The position numbers and the translations under genes were made by a program. Shown here in pieces: positions 39,259-50,059 of a stretch of 64,000 bases of DNA; positions within the stretch are counted from its first letter, which is position 1, and each line of letters begins with the position of its first letter. The notes under the pieces are model-generated. The model saw nothing but the letters and a program-made list of their open reading frames with translations. It was not told where the DNA came from and made no database searches. The stretch comes from Treponema sp. (lineage in GTDB: Bacteria; Spirochaetota; Spirochaetia; Treponematales; Breznakiellaceae), in the NCBI GenBank assembly GCA_009787835.1, contig WQSN01000001.1, positions 99,072 to 163,071 of the forward strand. Direction: 5' to 3'.

Positions 39259-40226
39259 AAATAGTCTATGTATTAACCAGTTCACAAGACGATCACTACT
39301 ATGAACAATTTTTCCTTTCAGTAGTGTCTCTTCGTTTATATAATCCCGGATCTCACGTTATCGCGCTTATTGATTCTATAACAAAGGAAAATCTGAAAGG
39401 AAAACGATCAGGATATGAACAGTATGTCACTGAAACAATTATAATTACAGCACCCGGGGAATTATCGCAGAAAGAAGTATCACGCTGGATTAAAACATCT
39501 ATTAATAATTATGTTTCAGGTGATTTTCTCTATATTGATTGTGACACTGTTATTTCAGGCGTGATTGAGTATGATTTTCCCTCTGAAATAAATATAGGAG
39601 CAATTCTGGATACCCATGTCCCTCTTTCAAAACATCATTTGGCTTTGCATTTTGAAGATGAGGATAAGAAATTAAAATTCACATCTTCTTTTGAAACAGG
39701 AAAACGATATAATGGCGGTGTAATTTTCTGCCGGTACTCGCAGGAATGCAATGAGTTTTTCTCAAGATGGCATTCCCTGTGGATGTATAGCAATAAAAAC
39801 GGAAATCATCATGATATGCCGGCTTTAAATCAGGCTAACCATGAAATGGGCGGAATAATTAAGGAACTGTACGGTGAATGGAATTGCCAAATTACACATA
39901 ACGGACTTCCTTTTTTATACAATGCCCGCATAATTCATTATTACGCAACAGCGTTTAATTTTATTGAATGTCCGTATCTTCCGGGATCAAGGGCGGTGCT
40001 TTCTTCAGTAAAAGACGCCGGATACATTTCTCCTCAGGTAATGGAGTTACTAAAAAATCCTAAAACCGCTTTTGAGCCGGGATCAAGAATAATTTCGGGA
40101 GCGGCCGAGCTTGACGCGGTTAACAGTAAATATTTTTCACTTATTTTGCGCATAAGAAAAAAAACGCCAAAATTTTTTAAAGCTGTAAATTCATTCTTTT
40201 TCCGTATCTTGTCATTTTTAAATTAA
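39255..40226 (+). CDS. Putative GT8-like/nucleotide-diphospho-sugar transferase
   Basis: FLYIDCDTVISGVIEYDFP DXD motif; YNGGVIFCRYS; ATGA overlap with upstream GT4. Confidence 0.72.
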   Translation: MKIVYVLTSSQDDHYYEQFFLSVVSLRLYNPGSHVIALIDSITKENLKGKRSGYEQYVTETIIITAPGELSQKEVSRWIKTSINNYVSGDFLYIDCDTVISGVIEYDFPSEINIGAILDTHVPLSKHHLALHFEDEDKKLKFTSSFETGKRYNGGVIFCRYSQECNEFFSRWHSLWMYSNKNGNHHDMPALNQANHEMGGIIKELYGEWNCQITHNGLPFLYNARIIHYYATAFNFIECPYLPGSRAVLSSVKDAGYISPQVMELLKNPKTAFEPGSRIISGAAELDAVNSKYFSLILRIRKKTPKFFKAVNSFFFRILSFLN

Positions 40227-40246
40227 ATTTAATTAAAATAACCTTT

Positions 40247-41473
40247 ATGTTTTTATTTCCATTATACATTGATCCTGGTACCGGGAGCGCGATTTTCTCA
40301 ATTGCAATCGGCATAACTGCTACTGTTTACTTTCTTGCGCGCGGACTTTTTCTGAAACTTGGAATAGTTGTTTTTAAAAACAGGAAAAATTCTGAACCTC
40401 TGAATAAATTTGTAATATACGCTGAAGATAAAAGATACTGGCCGTTCTTTGAAAATATACTCGATGAATTTGAAGAACGAAAGATTGAAATCCTGTACCT
40501 TACAACATCAGAGGATGATCCTGTATTTTTATCGAAATACAATTTTATTAAAGGGAAATTCATAGGTCAGGGAAATAAGGCTTACGCCTATCTTAATTTT
40601 ATTTCAGCGGAATTTCTTTTAACAACTACCCCCAATATTGATGTTTTTCAATGGAAACGATCAAAAAATGTAAAACATTACTGTCACATGATTCACGGCG
40701 CGGGCGGTTCTGTATTTTACCGTCTTTATTCATTTGATTATTTTGATTCTGTACTTGTTCCAAATGAAAAAGAAATTCCTGAACTCCGCATGCTTGAACA
40801 AGTCAGAAATACAAAAGAAAAACAGCTAATTGTTGTCGGTAATACTTTTTTTGACAGATGCAATAAAAAAATAAATCAGATACAAAAAGAAGAATCGCAT
40901 ATTTTCACTGTTCTTGTATCTCCCTCATGGGGAAATTCCGCATTGCTCAGCGTATTTGGAGAAAAATTAATTGAACCTCTCTTGGTAACAGGATGGCGAA
41001 TAATTATCCGTCCTCATCCGCAGTCATTAATAACAGAAAAAAATCTTATAAACTCATTAATGGATAAATACAAAGAAAACACAAACATCGAATGGGATTA
41101 TAATCATGAAAATATATATTCACTTTCTAAATCCGATATAATGATTTCTGATTTTTCAGGAATCATTTTTGATTATGTATTTCTGTTTAACAAACCTGTA
41201 ATTGTTAACATTCAGGATTTGGATTTTAACCGTCTTGACGCGCAGGATTTACAGCATGAACCATATTTTTTGCAGGCGATAAAAAAAATCGGAACGCAAA
41301 TTGATGTCAATACGTTTGGTAATATAAAAGAAATAATATCAAACATTTCCCATGATTCCCGTATGCAGCTAATTCGTGAAGAAATAAAGAACATTATGTG
41401 GCAGTATCGCGGAGAATCCAGTAAACGAGTGGCGGATTTTATGATTCAAACTGTTGAAAAAGGAAACGTATAA
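40247..41473 (+). CDS. CDP-glycerol glycerophosphotransferase (TagF/TagB)-like protein
   Basis: MIHGAGGSVFYRLYSFDYFDSVLVPNEKE; GWRIIIRPHPQ; DIMISDFSGIIFDYVFLFNKPVIV. Confidence 0.8.
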   Translation: MFLFPLYIDPGTGSAIFSIAIGITATVYFLARGLFLKLGIVVFKNRKNSEPLNKFVIYAEDKRYWPFFENILDEFEERKIEILYLTTSEDDPVFLSKYNFIKGKFIGQGNKAYAYLNFISAEFLLTTTPNIDVFQWKRSKNVKHYCHMIHGAGGSVFYRLYSFDYFDSVLVPNEKEIPELRMLEQVRNTKEKQLIVVGNTFFDRCNKKINQIQKEESHIFTVLVSPSWGNSALLSVFGEKLIEPLLVTGWRIIIRPHPQSLITEKNLINSLMDKYKENTNIEWDYNHENIYSLSKSDIMISDFSGIIFDYVFLFNKPVIVNIQDLDFNRLDAQDLQHEPYFLQAIKKIGTQIDVNTFGNIKEIISNISHDSRMQLIREEIKNIMWQYRGESSKRVADFMIQTVEKGNV

Positions 41474-41507
41474 AAGTGCTGTATAAATATTCAGGAAAAG
41501 TAATTAA

Positions 41508-43334
41508 ATGCAGGCGATAATTTTAGCCGCAGGCATGGGCAGGCGTTTGGGAGAATTAACAAGTGAGAACACTAAATGCCAGGTTGTTGCTTGCGGAAAA
41601 ACATTGATAGAAAGAATACTGGATCAAATCTGTGAACATGATTTTAACCAAATTGTTTTGGTTATTGGATATTATGGCAATAAACTAAAAGACTTTATCG
41701 GAGATAAATACAAAGACATACCTGTAAAATATGTCATTAACAATGATTATAAAACAACTAACAATATTTATTCCTTATTTCTTGCAAAAGATTATCTTTT
41801 AAATGATGATACAATACTTTTTGAAAGCGATCTGATGTTTGATAATTCTATTCTAAATGATTTAATCGCCAATCCGTATCCAAACCTCGCGTCTGTTGCC
41901 AAATATGAAAACTGGATGGACGGAACTGTTGTAACAATTGATGATGAAAATAATATTTTAAGCTTCATTCCCAAAAAAGATTTTATTTTTTCCAATTCGA
42001 ATAATTATTATAAAACTGTCAATATTTATAAATTCAGTAAGTATTTTTCCGCAAATCAATATCTGCCGTTTCTGGAAGCTTATTCCCGCACAATGGGAAA
42101 TAATGAGTACTATGAAGATGTGTTAAGGGTTATTGCGTTTTTAAACCACTCTTCTTTAAAGGCGCATGTAATAAATCAAAATCAAAAATGGTATGAAATC
42201 GATGACATTCAGGATGTTGACATCGCTGAGACATTATTCGCAAATAATGAGAATATTCTTTATAATTATCAGAAACGATACGGCGGTTACTGGCGTTTTC
42301 CGGGACTTCTGGATTTCTGTTATCTTGTAAATCCTTTTTTTCCTGCACAAAAAATGAAAGACGAATTAAAATCCAATTTTGATACATTACTTTGTGAATA
42401 TCCATCCGGTCTTGATATTAATTGCCTTCTCGCGTCAAAATTTTTTGGAATCAAGAAAAATTATCTTTCTGTTGGAAACGGCGCGGCGGAGTTGATCAGG
42501 GAACTGATGTGTTTATTGTCCGGAAAGACTGGCATTATTCTTCCTACATTCGATGAATATTACAACAGAAAGGATTCTGAAAATTTTGTCACATATATTT
42601 CCGAAGATGATTCGTATCAATATAAAGCAAAAGAACTATTATCTTTCTTTTCTGATAAAAATATTAATACGCTTTTACTGATTAATCCCGACAATCCATC
42701 AGGCAATTTTATACCGGTAAATGATGTTTTGGATATAGCATTATGGACCAATAAAAATAAAATTACGTTTATATTAGACGAATCATTTGTGGATTTTTCT
42801 GAAGATTCCGTTTCTAATTCATTATTAAAAAATGAAGTACTGGAACAATATCCAAATATGATCATTGTTAAAAGCATTTCAAAATCATACGGTGTCCCAG
42901 GTCTGCGGCTCGGTATAATGGCTTCAAGTAATTCTCAACTGACAGAACAGATAAAAAAGAAACTTCCTGTCTGGAATATTAATTCATTCGCAGAAAATTT
43001 TATGCAAATATTCAATAAGTACGAGAAAGAATATTTTTCCGCCTGTAAAAAAATTATTGCGGTAAGAACCAGCTTATTCAATGATATTTCCTGTATTAAA
43101 TATTTACGCGTCATTCCGTCAATGGCAAACTACTTTCTCTGTGAAGTTATGGCTCCCTTTACAGCAAAGGAATTATCAATTTTATTATTAAGTAAATTTA
43201 ATATATTAATCAAAGATTGCAGCGCCAAATTAGCTTTTAAAGGCAAAGAATTTGTCCGTATTGCGATTAGATCCGAAGATGATAACAATAAATTAATGGA
43301 AGCTTTAAAATTTCTTGAAGTCTCAAACAAGTAG
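41508..43334 (+). CDS. Nucleotidyltransferase (LicC/PntC-like) fused to class I/II PLP-dependent enzyme (HisC/CobD-like)
   Basis: N-terminus MQAIILAAGMGRRLGELTSENTKCQVVACGKTLIERIL...KWYEIDDIQDVDIAE; C-terminus INPDNPSGNFIPV, DESFVDFSED, SISKSYGVPGLRLGIMAS. Confidence 0.9.
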   Translation: MQAIILAAGMGRRLGELTSENTKCQVVACGKTLIERILDQICEHDFNQIVLVIGYYGNKLKDFIGDKYKDIPVKYVINNDYKTTNNIYSLFLAKDYLLNDDTILFESDLMFDNSILNDLIANPYPNLASVAKYENWMDGTVVTIDDENNILSFIPKKDFIFSNSNNYYKTVNIYKFSKYFSANQYLPFLEAYSRTMGNNEYYEDVLRVIAFLNHSSLKAHVINQNQKWYEIDDIQDVDIAETLFANNENILYNYQKRYGGYWRFPGLLDFCYLVNPFFPAQKMKDELKSNFDTLLCEYPSGLDINCLLASKFFGIKKNYLSVGNGAAELIRELMCLLSGKTGIILPTFDEYYNRKDSENFVTYISEDDSYQYKAKELLSFFSDKNINTLLLINPDNPSGNFIPVNDVLDIALWTNKNKITFILDESFVDFSEDSVSNSLLKNEVLEQYPNMIIVKSISKSYGVPGLRLGIMASSNSQLTEQIKKKLPVWNINSFAENFMQIFNKYEKEYFSACKKIIAVRTSLFNDISCIKYLRVIPSMANYFLCEVMAPFTAKELSILLLSKFNILIKDCSAKLAFKGKEFVRIAIRSEDDNNKLMEALKFLEVSNK

Positions 43335-43358
43335 ATAAAACATTTAACGTAAAATACA

Positions 43359-46025
43359 ATGACAGAAATATTATTTAATATTATTATATTTCCAATAATA
43401 CAGATACTTGAAATATCTTTTACGCTTTCCCAAAAATTATTCAGGGAAACCGGCATTTCCGTTATCTTTATTGGTATTGTAATAAGTGTATTATGTTTGC
43501 CTTTATATGCTGTCGCAGAAAGATGGCAGCAAATTGAACGCGATACTGTAAAAAAATTAAAACCAAAAGTTGACTTATTTAAAAAAACATTTAAGGGCGA
43601 TAAACGATATATGATACTGTCTACATATTACAGACAGAATAACTATCATCCAATTTATGCGCTTCGAAGCAGCTTTGGTCTCCTTATTCAAATACCGTTT
43701 TTTATAGCTGCATATTACTATCTTTCTCATCTTGAACTTTTAAATGGCGTAAATTTCACTTTTATTGATGATCTAAGCTCTCCTGACGCGTTATTCTCAA
43801 TAGGTGGTTTTACAATTAATGTTCTTCCGCTTGCAATGACTTTTATTACATGTATTTCCAGTTTTATTTATACAAAAGGCCTTTGTACAAGAGATAAAAT
43901 CCAGTTGTACGGAATGGCAGCGGTATTTTTAATTTTGCTTTATAATTCGCCTTCTGCCCTTGTCCTGTATTGGACAATGAATAATGTATTTTCATTATTA
44001 AAAAATATTTATTACAGAATTAATAGTAAATATAAACATTACTTTTTAATAGGTTTATTTTCTTTCCTATGTATTTTTTTTTCGGTATTTTGCTCAATTA
44101 ATTTTTATTATATTGATAAAGCAAGATTACTTTCATCAATTTTGATTTTTTATGCATTTTTTCCCTGGATTTTTTTAATAGTAAAATTTATTTATATAAA
44201 AACTAATATAAAACTTCATCTTGAGAAATCCAATATAATCTTTTTTCTTTCTATTACATTAATCTGGCTGCTCTTTGGACTTTTTATTCCCTCTCAATTA
44301 ATTGCTTCATCTCCTCAGGAATTTTCATTTATTGACAATTATACAAATCCTCTATATTTTATTTTGAACACATCATTTCAGATTTTCGGACTGTTTATTT
44401 TTTATCCAGTTTGTTTATATTTTCTTTTTTCTAATAATGTAAAAAAAATATTCACAATAATATTTTTTATTATATCTGTATGTATGATTATTAATGTATT
44501 CGCTTTCTCAGGAAATTATGGTGTATTATCTATTAATTTTACATTTGATGACAATTTAAAACATTCCAGAGAGGATATTCTTATTAATATAGTATTTCTT
44601 CTTTTTATATTCGCTATTTCTTTAATAATATATATATTAAAATTAAGAAAAATTATCCCCTTTATTATTTCTTTTTGTATGATTTCCTTATTTGGATTAT
44701 CAATATATAATATTTTTATAATAAATGCTTCATATAAACAATTAAGCAAAAATTATATTAAAAATGAAATTATACTTAATGAAATTACGCCAATATTCAC
44801 AATTTCACAAAAAAGTAAAAATATTGTTATTATAATGCTTGACCGGGCTATCAGCGGTTTTCTGCCATATATTTTGGAAGAATCTCCTGAGTTAAAAAAT
44901 ATCTATTCAGGCTTTGTTTTCTATCCCAATACTGTTTCATTTAGCGGTTTTACAGCCATGGGTTCTCCTCCTATATTTGGCGGTTATGAATATACACCCG
45001 AAGAAATGAATAAACGAAATAATGTATTTCTTGTTGAAAAACACAACCAATCTCTATTAATGCTTCCCAGAATATACAGTGAAAATAAATTTAATGTTAC
45101 TGTCACAGATCCGCCGTATGCCAATTATTTTCAAAAATGTGACATAAGTATTTTTGATGAATATCCTGAAATTAAAGCTTATGTAACAAATTCCATATAT
45201 ACTGATTTTTGGTTAAATGAAAATAATATGAAGTTTCAGTCAACAAGTGAAATAATAAAGCGTAATATGTTCTGGTACTCTATTTTAAAAGGTATTCCGC
45301 TTAATTTACGCAATGCAGTTTATATGGATGGTACGTGGTGTTCTCCTGTTTCTGACCAGAGATTGCGTTTAACTCTTGACGGTTATTCAGTTCTTGATTT
45401 TCTCCCCAGATTAACAAAAATTACATCTGATGAGCGTAACAATTTATTAATAATGACAAATCTTACAACCCATGAAGGTTCTTTCTTACAGGCTCCAGAT
45501 TATACTCCCGCACTTTCGATAACAAATTATGGCACATCTCCTTTTTCAAAAGAACATGCTTATCATATTAACGCTGCCGCTATTAAGCGTATCGCAGATT
45601 GGATTATATATTTAAAAAATCATAACGCGTATGATAATACAAGAATAATACTTGTTGCAGATCATGGACCCAAACCTAATTTTATTACAAAAAATGATTT
45701 GCCATTCAATGTTGATCAATTCAATCCGCTCTTACTGGTTAAAGATTTTAATGAATCAGGAGAAATGAAAGCTAATTATTCTTTTATGTCCAATGCCGAT
45801 GTGCCGTATTTATCTTTAAAAGATGTTATTGAAAATCCGGTAAATCCATTTACTGGTAACACTATTTCCAATGAAAGAAAGAATTTACCATTATATATTG
45901 CTATTTCAGGTTCAAACCATGTTTCTGTAAATACCACACAATATATGTTAAATCCTGATATTGATCATTATGTCCATGACAACATCTTTATTAAAGAAAA
46001 CTGGATAAAAGCAGGTGAGAAATGA
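43359..46025 (+). CDS. YidC/Oxa1-like domain fused through further TM helices to a sulfatase/alkaline-phosphatase-superfamily domain
   Basis: YidC-like: [59 protein letters not shown]...[25 protein letters not shown] superfamily: [17 protein letters not shown]...[20 protein letters not shown]...[14 protein letters not shown]. Confidence 0.88.
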   Translation: MTEILFNIIIFPIIQILEISFTLSQKLFRETGISVIFIGIVISVLCLPLYAVAERWQQIERDTVKKLKPKVDLFKKTFKGDKRYMILSTYYRQNNYHPIYALRSSFGLLIQIPFFIAAYYYLSHLELLNGVNFTFIDDLSSPDALFSIGGFTINVLPLAMTFITCISSFIYTKGLCTRDKIQLYGMAAVFLILLYNSPSALVLYWTMNNVFSLLKNIYYRINSKYKHYFLIGLFSFLCIFFSVFCSINFYYIDKARLLSSILIFYAFFPWIFLIVKFIYIKTNIKLHLEKSNIIFFLSITLIWLLFGLFIPSQLIASSPQEFSFIDNYTNPLYFILNTSFQIFGLFIFYPVCLYFLFSNNVKKIFTIIFFIISVCMIINVFAFSGNYGVLSINFTFDDNLKHSREDILINIVFLLFIFAISLIIYILKLRKIIPFIISFCMISLFGLSIYNIFIINASYKQLSKNYIKNEIILNEITPIFTISQKSKNIVIIMLDRAISGFLPYILEESPELKNIYSGFVFYPNTVSFSGFTAMGSPPIFGGYEYTPEEMNKRNNVFLVEKHNQSLLMLPRIYSENKFNVTVTDPPYANYFQKCDISIFDEYPEIKAYVTNSIYTDFWLNENNMKFQSTSEIIKRNMFWYSILKGIPLNLRNAVYMDGTWCSPVSDQRLRLTLDGYSVLDFLPRLTKITSDERNNLLIMTNLTTHEGSFLQAPDYTPALSITNYGTSPFSKEHAYHINAAAIKRIADWIIYLKNHNAYDNTRIILVADHGPKPNFITKNDLPFNVDQFNPLLLVKDFNESGEMKANYSFMSNADVPYLSLKDVIENPVNPFTGNTISNERKNLPLYIAISGSNHVSVNTTQYMLNPDIDHYVHDNIFIKENWIKAGEK

Positions 46026-47047
46026 TAATAAGATCAAAAGCTCCATTGCGCCTGGGGCTTGCCGGTGGAGGGACTGATATCGCCGATTATTACAATCTTT
46101 TCGGCGGTTATGTGCTTAATGCCACTATTGATATGTACGCTTATTGTACTATCGAGCCAAATGATTCAAAGAGAATAGAATTTTATGCGGCTGATATTGA
46201 TAAACAGGAACAGTATCAGTCATGTGAATCATTACCATTGTCTTCTTCTCTGCCTCTGCATACCGGTATTTATAACAGAATTATTAAAGATTTTGTTAAT
46301 AGGCCACTATCTTTTAAAATGACTACATATTCAGACGCGCCAGCGGGTTCAGGTCTTGGATCATCTTCAACAATGGTTGTTACTATAATAAAAGCTTTTG
46401 TTGAATGGTTAAATATTCCTCTTGGCGAATATGACATCGCGGCGTTATCGTATAAAATTGAACGTGAAGATATTGGCTTCGCGGGGGGCAGGCAGGATCA
46501 ATATGCCGCTACATTCGGAGGCTTTAACTTTATGGAGTTTTATGAAAATGACAGGGTTATTGTAAATCCATTGCGATTAAAACGCTGGATTAGAAATGAA
46601 ATTGAAGCGTCATTAGTTTTATTTTATACGGGAATTTCCAGAGAAAGTGCGAATATTATAAGTGAACAGATACAACATGCAAAAGATGGTAATAAAAAAA
46701 ATATAGAAAGCATGCATGAAATGAAAAAACAGGCTGTATTAATGAAAGAAGCGTTATTAAAAGGAGACTTTAATAATTTTTCCAAATGTTTGTCACATGG
46801 ATGGCTTGCAAAAAAAAACGCGGCGTCTTCAATATCCAATTCTTTTCTTGATGAATTATATCAATATGTTCTGGATAATGGCGCTGAATCCGCGAAAATA
46901 TCAGGAGCGGGCGGCGGCGGATTTATGATGATATACTGCAATCCCTGCAAAAAAGTCGCACTAATCCGCGCGTTAAAAGAAAAACAGGGAATGGTGATGA
47001 CGCCGGGTTTTACCGAGACCGGAACACAGGGATGGCGGCTGCCATAA
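46022..47047 (+). CDS. hddA: GHMP kinase, D-glycero-D-manno-heptose 7-phosphate kinase type
   Basis: [70 protein letters not shown]. Confidence 0.88.
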   Translation: MIIRSKAPLRLGLAGGGTDIADYYNLFGGYVLNATIDMYAYCTIEPNDSKRIEFYAADIDKQEQYQSCESLPLSSSLPLHTGIYNRIIKDFVNRPLSFKMTTYSDAPAGSGLGSSSTMVVTIIKAFVEWLNIPLGEYDIAALSYKIEREDIGFAGGRQDQYAATFGGFNFMEFYENDRVIVNPLRLKRWIRNEIEASLVLFYTGISRESANIISEQIQHAKDGNKKNIESMHEMKKQAVLMKEALLKGDFNNFSKCLSHGWLAKKNAASSISNSFLDELYQYVLDNGAESAKISGAGGGGFMMIYCNPCKKVALIRALKEKQGMVMTPGFTETGTQGWRLP

Positions 47048-47061
47048 CATAAGGAAATAAT

Positions 47062-47688
47062 ATGGAACATATAAATCAGCTTGTAGTCCGTTATCCGCAG
47101 CTTGAATCAATTAAAAAAAATATTAACGCTTCTTTTGAGATTATAAAACAATCTTTCATTAACGGCGGAAAACTTCTTATTGCAGGTAACGGCGGAAGCG
47201 CGTCTGACGCAGAACACATAGCGGGCGAGTTAATGAAAACTTTTACCAAAAAAAGAACGCTCCCCGATTCATTTATTTCTGATATAAGTAAAATTGATCA
47301 TGAAATTTCAAATTACCTTATTCCCCGTCTTCAGCCCGGATTACCGGCCATAGCGCTTTCTGGACATGGTTCCCTAAATACCGCGTGTATTAATGATATT
47401 GACGGCAACATTACTTTTGCCCAGCAGGTTTACGGTTATGGAAAAAGCGATGATGTTCTTCTTGCCATTTCAACATCCGGTAATTCCAAAAATATATTAT
47501 ATGCGTCCGCAGTAGCAAAAGCAAAAAAAATAAAAATAATCGGCCTTACAGGAGAGAGCGGCGGCAGGTTAAAAGAATACACAGATATATGTATTCGCGT
47601 TCCCGAAACAGAAACTTATAAGATTCAAGAACTGCACTTGCCTGTTTATCATATAATTTGCATGATGCTTGAAGATTATTTTTTTTAA
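47062..47688 (+). CDS. gmhA: Phosphoheptose isomerase
   Basis: GKLLIAGNGGSASDAEHIAGELMKTF; DVLLAISTSGNSKNIL. Confidence 0.92.
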   Translation: MEHINQLVVRYPQLESIKKNINASFEIIKQSFINGGKLLIAGNGGSASDAEHIAGELMKTFTKKRTLPDSFISDISKIDHEISNYLIPRLQPGLPAIALSGHGSLNTACINDIDGNITFAQQVYGYGKSDDVLLAISTSGNSKNILYASAVAKAKKIKIIGLTGESGGRLKEYTDICIRVPETETYKIQELHLPVYHIICMMLEDYFF

Positions 47689-47694
47689 TAATGG

Positions 47695-49002
47695 TTGTAT
47701 AAATTGAAAACTGTAATAATGGCAGGCGGAAAAGGTACACGGGCGGCTTCTATAGCCAGCGATATACCAAAGCCGATGATCCCGGTTTGCGGAAAGCCCA
47801 TTCTGGAATACCAGATTGACTGTTTAATTAAAAATAAACTTACTGATATAATCATTGTTGTCGGTCACCTTGGCAATCATATAAAAGAACATTTCACAGA
47901 CGGCAGCCGTTTTAATTGTAATATTTCATACTATACAGAAACTGAACCATTGGGCACCGCAGGCGCTTTATTTAAAATCAATAACCTGTCTGATAATTTT
48001 ATTTTATTAAACGGCGATGTAATTCTGGACATGAACTTTAAACGAATGATTTCCTTTCATAAAGAAAAGAAAGCGGATGTTACTCTTGCGGTTCATCCTA
48101 ACAGCCATCCTTTTGACAGCGCTTTAATTATAAGCGATACAAACAACAAAATTACAGGTTGGATTAACAGGGAAGATGAGCGCTCATATTATAAAAACAC
48201 TGTAAACGCTGGCGTTCATATTTTATCCTTGAATTTTTTGAAAAAATGCACGCAGCCAAAAGTAAAGATCGATCTTGATCGTGATATTTTGAAACCAAAT
48301 ATTTTAACTAGCGAAATATATGCCTACTGTACTCCTGAATATATCAAAGACATGGGAACTCCCGAACGTTATGCGCAAGTAACGACCGATATAGAAAAAG
48401 GAATTGTGCACAGTAAAAATTTAAGTGTTAAACAAAAAGCAGTATTTCTTGACAGGGATGGAACAATAAATATCTACAATTGTTTTATCAGAAAGCCGGA
48501 AGAGTTTGAACTTATTGAAGGAGCGGCTGAAGCAATAAAGATTATGAACCGTCTGGGCTATCTTGTTATATTAATTACCAATCAGCCTGTTATCGCGCGC
48601 GGAGAAATTGATTTTCAAACCCTGGATTTAATTCACATGAAAATGGAAACTGATTTGGGAAAACAGGGAGCATATCTGGATGATATTTTTTACTGTCCTC
48701 ATCATCCAGATAAAGGTTTTGAAGGAGAGAGGCCGGAATACAAGATTGACTGCGATTGCAGAAAGCCAAAACCCGGTATGATTTTAAAAGCGTCTGAAAA
48801 ATTTAATATTGATCTTTCAAAATCATATATGGCAGGAGATCACAACCGTGACATGCAAACTGCTATAAATGCCGGATGTAAACCAGTCTTTATCTCCGGC
48901 GGTGAAGGTAATATAAATGATATTACCAGTGCTAATGTTCTGAATTTCCCATCACTTATTGAATTTGCGTATTTTTTAAATAGAAATGACAATTACTGTT
49001 GA
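47695..49002 (+). CDS. Fused heptose 1-phosphate guanylyltransferase (HddC-like) and heptose 1,7-bisphosphatase (GmhB-like)
   Basis: VIMAGGKGTRAASIASDIPKPMIPVCGKPILEYQI; AVFLDRDGTINIYNCFIRKPEEFELIEGAAEAI and CPHHPD...CDCRKPKPGMI. TTG start (47695 or 47704). Confidence 0.9.
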   Translation: MYKLKTVIMAGGKGTRAASIASDIPKPMIPVCGKPILEYQIDCLIKNKLTDIIIVVGHLGNHIKEHFTDGSRFNCNISYYTETEPLGTAGALFKINNLSDNFILLNGDVILDMNFKRMISFHKEKKADVTLAVHPNSHPFDSALIISDTNNKITGWINREDERSYYKNTVNAGVHILSLNFLKKCTQPKVKIDLDRDILKPNILTSEIYAYCTPEYIKDMGTPERYAQVTTDIEKGIVHSKNLSVKQKAVFLDRDGTINIYNCFIRKPEEFELIEGAAEAIKIMNRLGYLVILITNQPVIARGEIDFQTLDLIHMKMETDLGKQGAYLDDIFYCPHHPDKGFEGERPEYKIDCDCRKPKPGMILKASEKFNIDLSKSYMAGDHNRDMQTAINAGCKPVFISGGEGNINDITSANVLNFPSLIEFAYFLNRNDNYC

Positions 49003-50059
49003 CTGCAGGATGATTAACGCAAGCGGTATCGGCGTATACCTCCGCGGATGTCTTCCGTCTTTTTTATTAACACGGAATAATTTCAATCTTATAGGTGAAT
49101 CAGACAAGCTAACATCATTTCTGCATTATTCAAATGTAAAAGTAATTGAATGCAATGTTAAACCATTTTCTGTAAAAGAACTTTTGTTTTTTCCTGCTAA
49201 AATACTAAAGAATATTAATAATTCAAATATATTTTATTCACCATTTTTCAATATACCTCGCGGTATAAAAATACCGGTATATATAACTATTCATGATATT
49301 ATTTTTCTTGACATTCCTGAAATTGCATCAAAAGCAGGAGTTGCAGTTCGAAAATGGTTTTTCCGCAGAGCATATAATAAATCAAAAATAATTTTTACAG
49401 TTTCTAATTTTTCCAAAGCAAGAATTGAACATCATCTTGGCGCATGTAAAAATATAATTGTTACTCATTCAGCAGTTCGCCCTTTGTTTCTGGAATACAG
49501 AAAAAATAATAAAATTATTCAAAAAGAACAAACAATTGTTTTTCTTGGCAATATAAAAAAACATAAAGGACTGGATACCCTTCTTGATGCTTTTAAACTT
49601 GCCAAAGAAGAAGGACTGCATCATAAACTCCTTATTATAGGTTCAAAGGAAAAATTTCGCACTACTGATAATGCGATAATAAAAAAATTAGAAACTTTTG
49701 AGGACGATTCGGTTTCTTTCACTGGTTTTATTTCAGATGATAAATTGATGGAGCTTCTTTCAAAAGCTTCGCTGCTTGTTCAGCCTTCAGTTTATGAAGG
49801 TTTCTGCCTTCCTCCTTTGGAAGCAATGGTACTTGGCACTCATGCGCTTATTTCAGATATTGCTGTATTAAAGGAAATATATTCAAATTTCCCAGTTACA
49901 TATTTTAAAGAAGGCGATATCCTTGATTTAAAAGAAAATATCATAAAATTACTTTACAACAAACCAATTATAACTTTAAACCTTTCTGATGAATTACGCG
50001 ATAAATATGCCTTTGAGAAAACCGCTTCAGTAATACTGGAAAATATTTTATACAAATGA
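48986..50059 (+). CDS. Glycosyltransferase family 4
   Basis: SLLVQPSVYEGFCLPPLEAMVLGTHALISDIAVLKEIYS. Confidence 0.9.
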   Translation: MTITVDCRMINASGIGVYLRGCLPSFLLTRNNFNLIGESDKLTSFLHYSNVKVIECNVKPFSVKELLFFPAKILKNINNSNIFYSPFFNIPRGIKIPVYITIHDIIFLDIPEIASKAGVAVRKWFFRRAYNKSKIIFTVSNFSKARIEHHLGACKNIIVTHSAVRPLFLEYRKNNKIIQKEQTIVFLGNIKKHKGLDTLLDAFKLAKEEGLHHKLLIIGSKEKFRTTDNAIIKKLETFEDDSVSFTGFISDDKLMELLSKASLLVQPSVYEGFCLPPLEAMVLGTHALISDIAVLKEIYSNFPVTYFKEGDILDLKENIIKLLYNKPIITLNLSDELRDKYAFEKTASVILENILYK

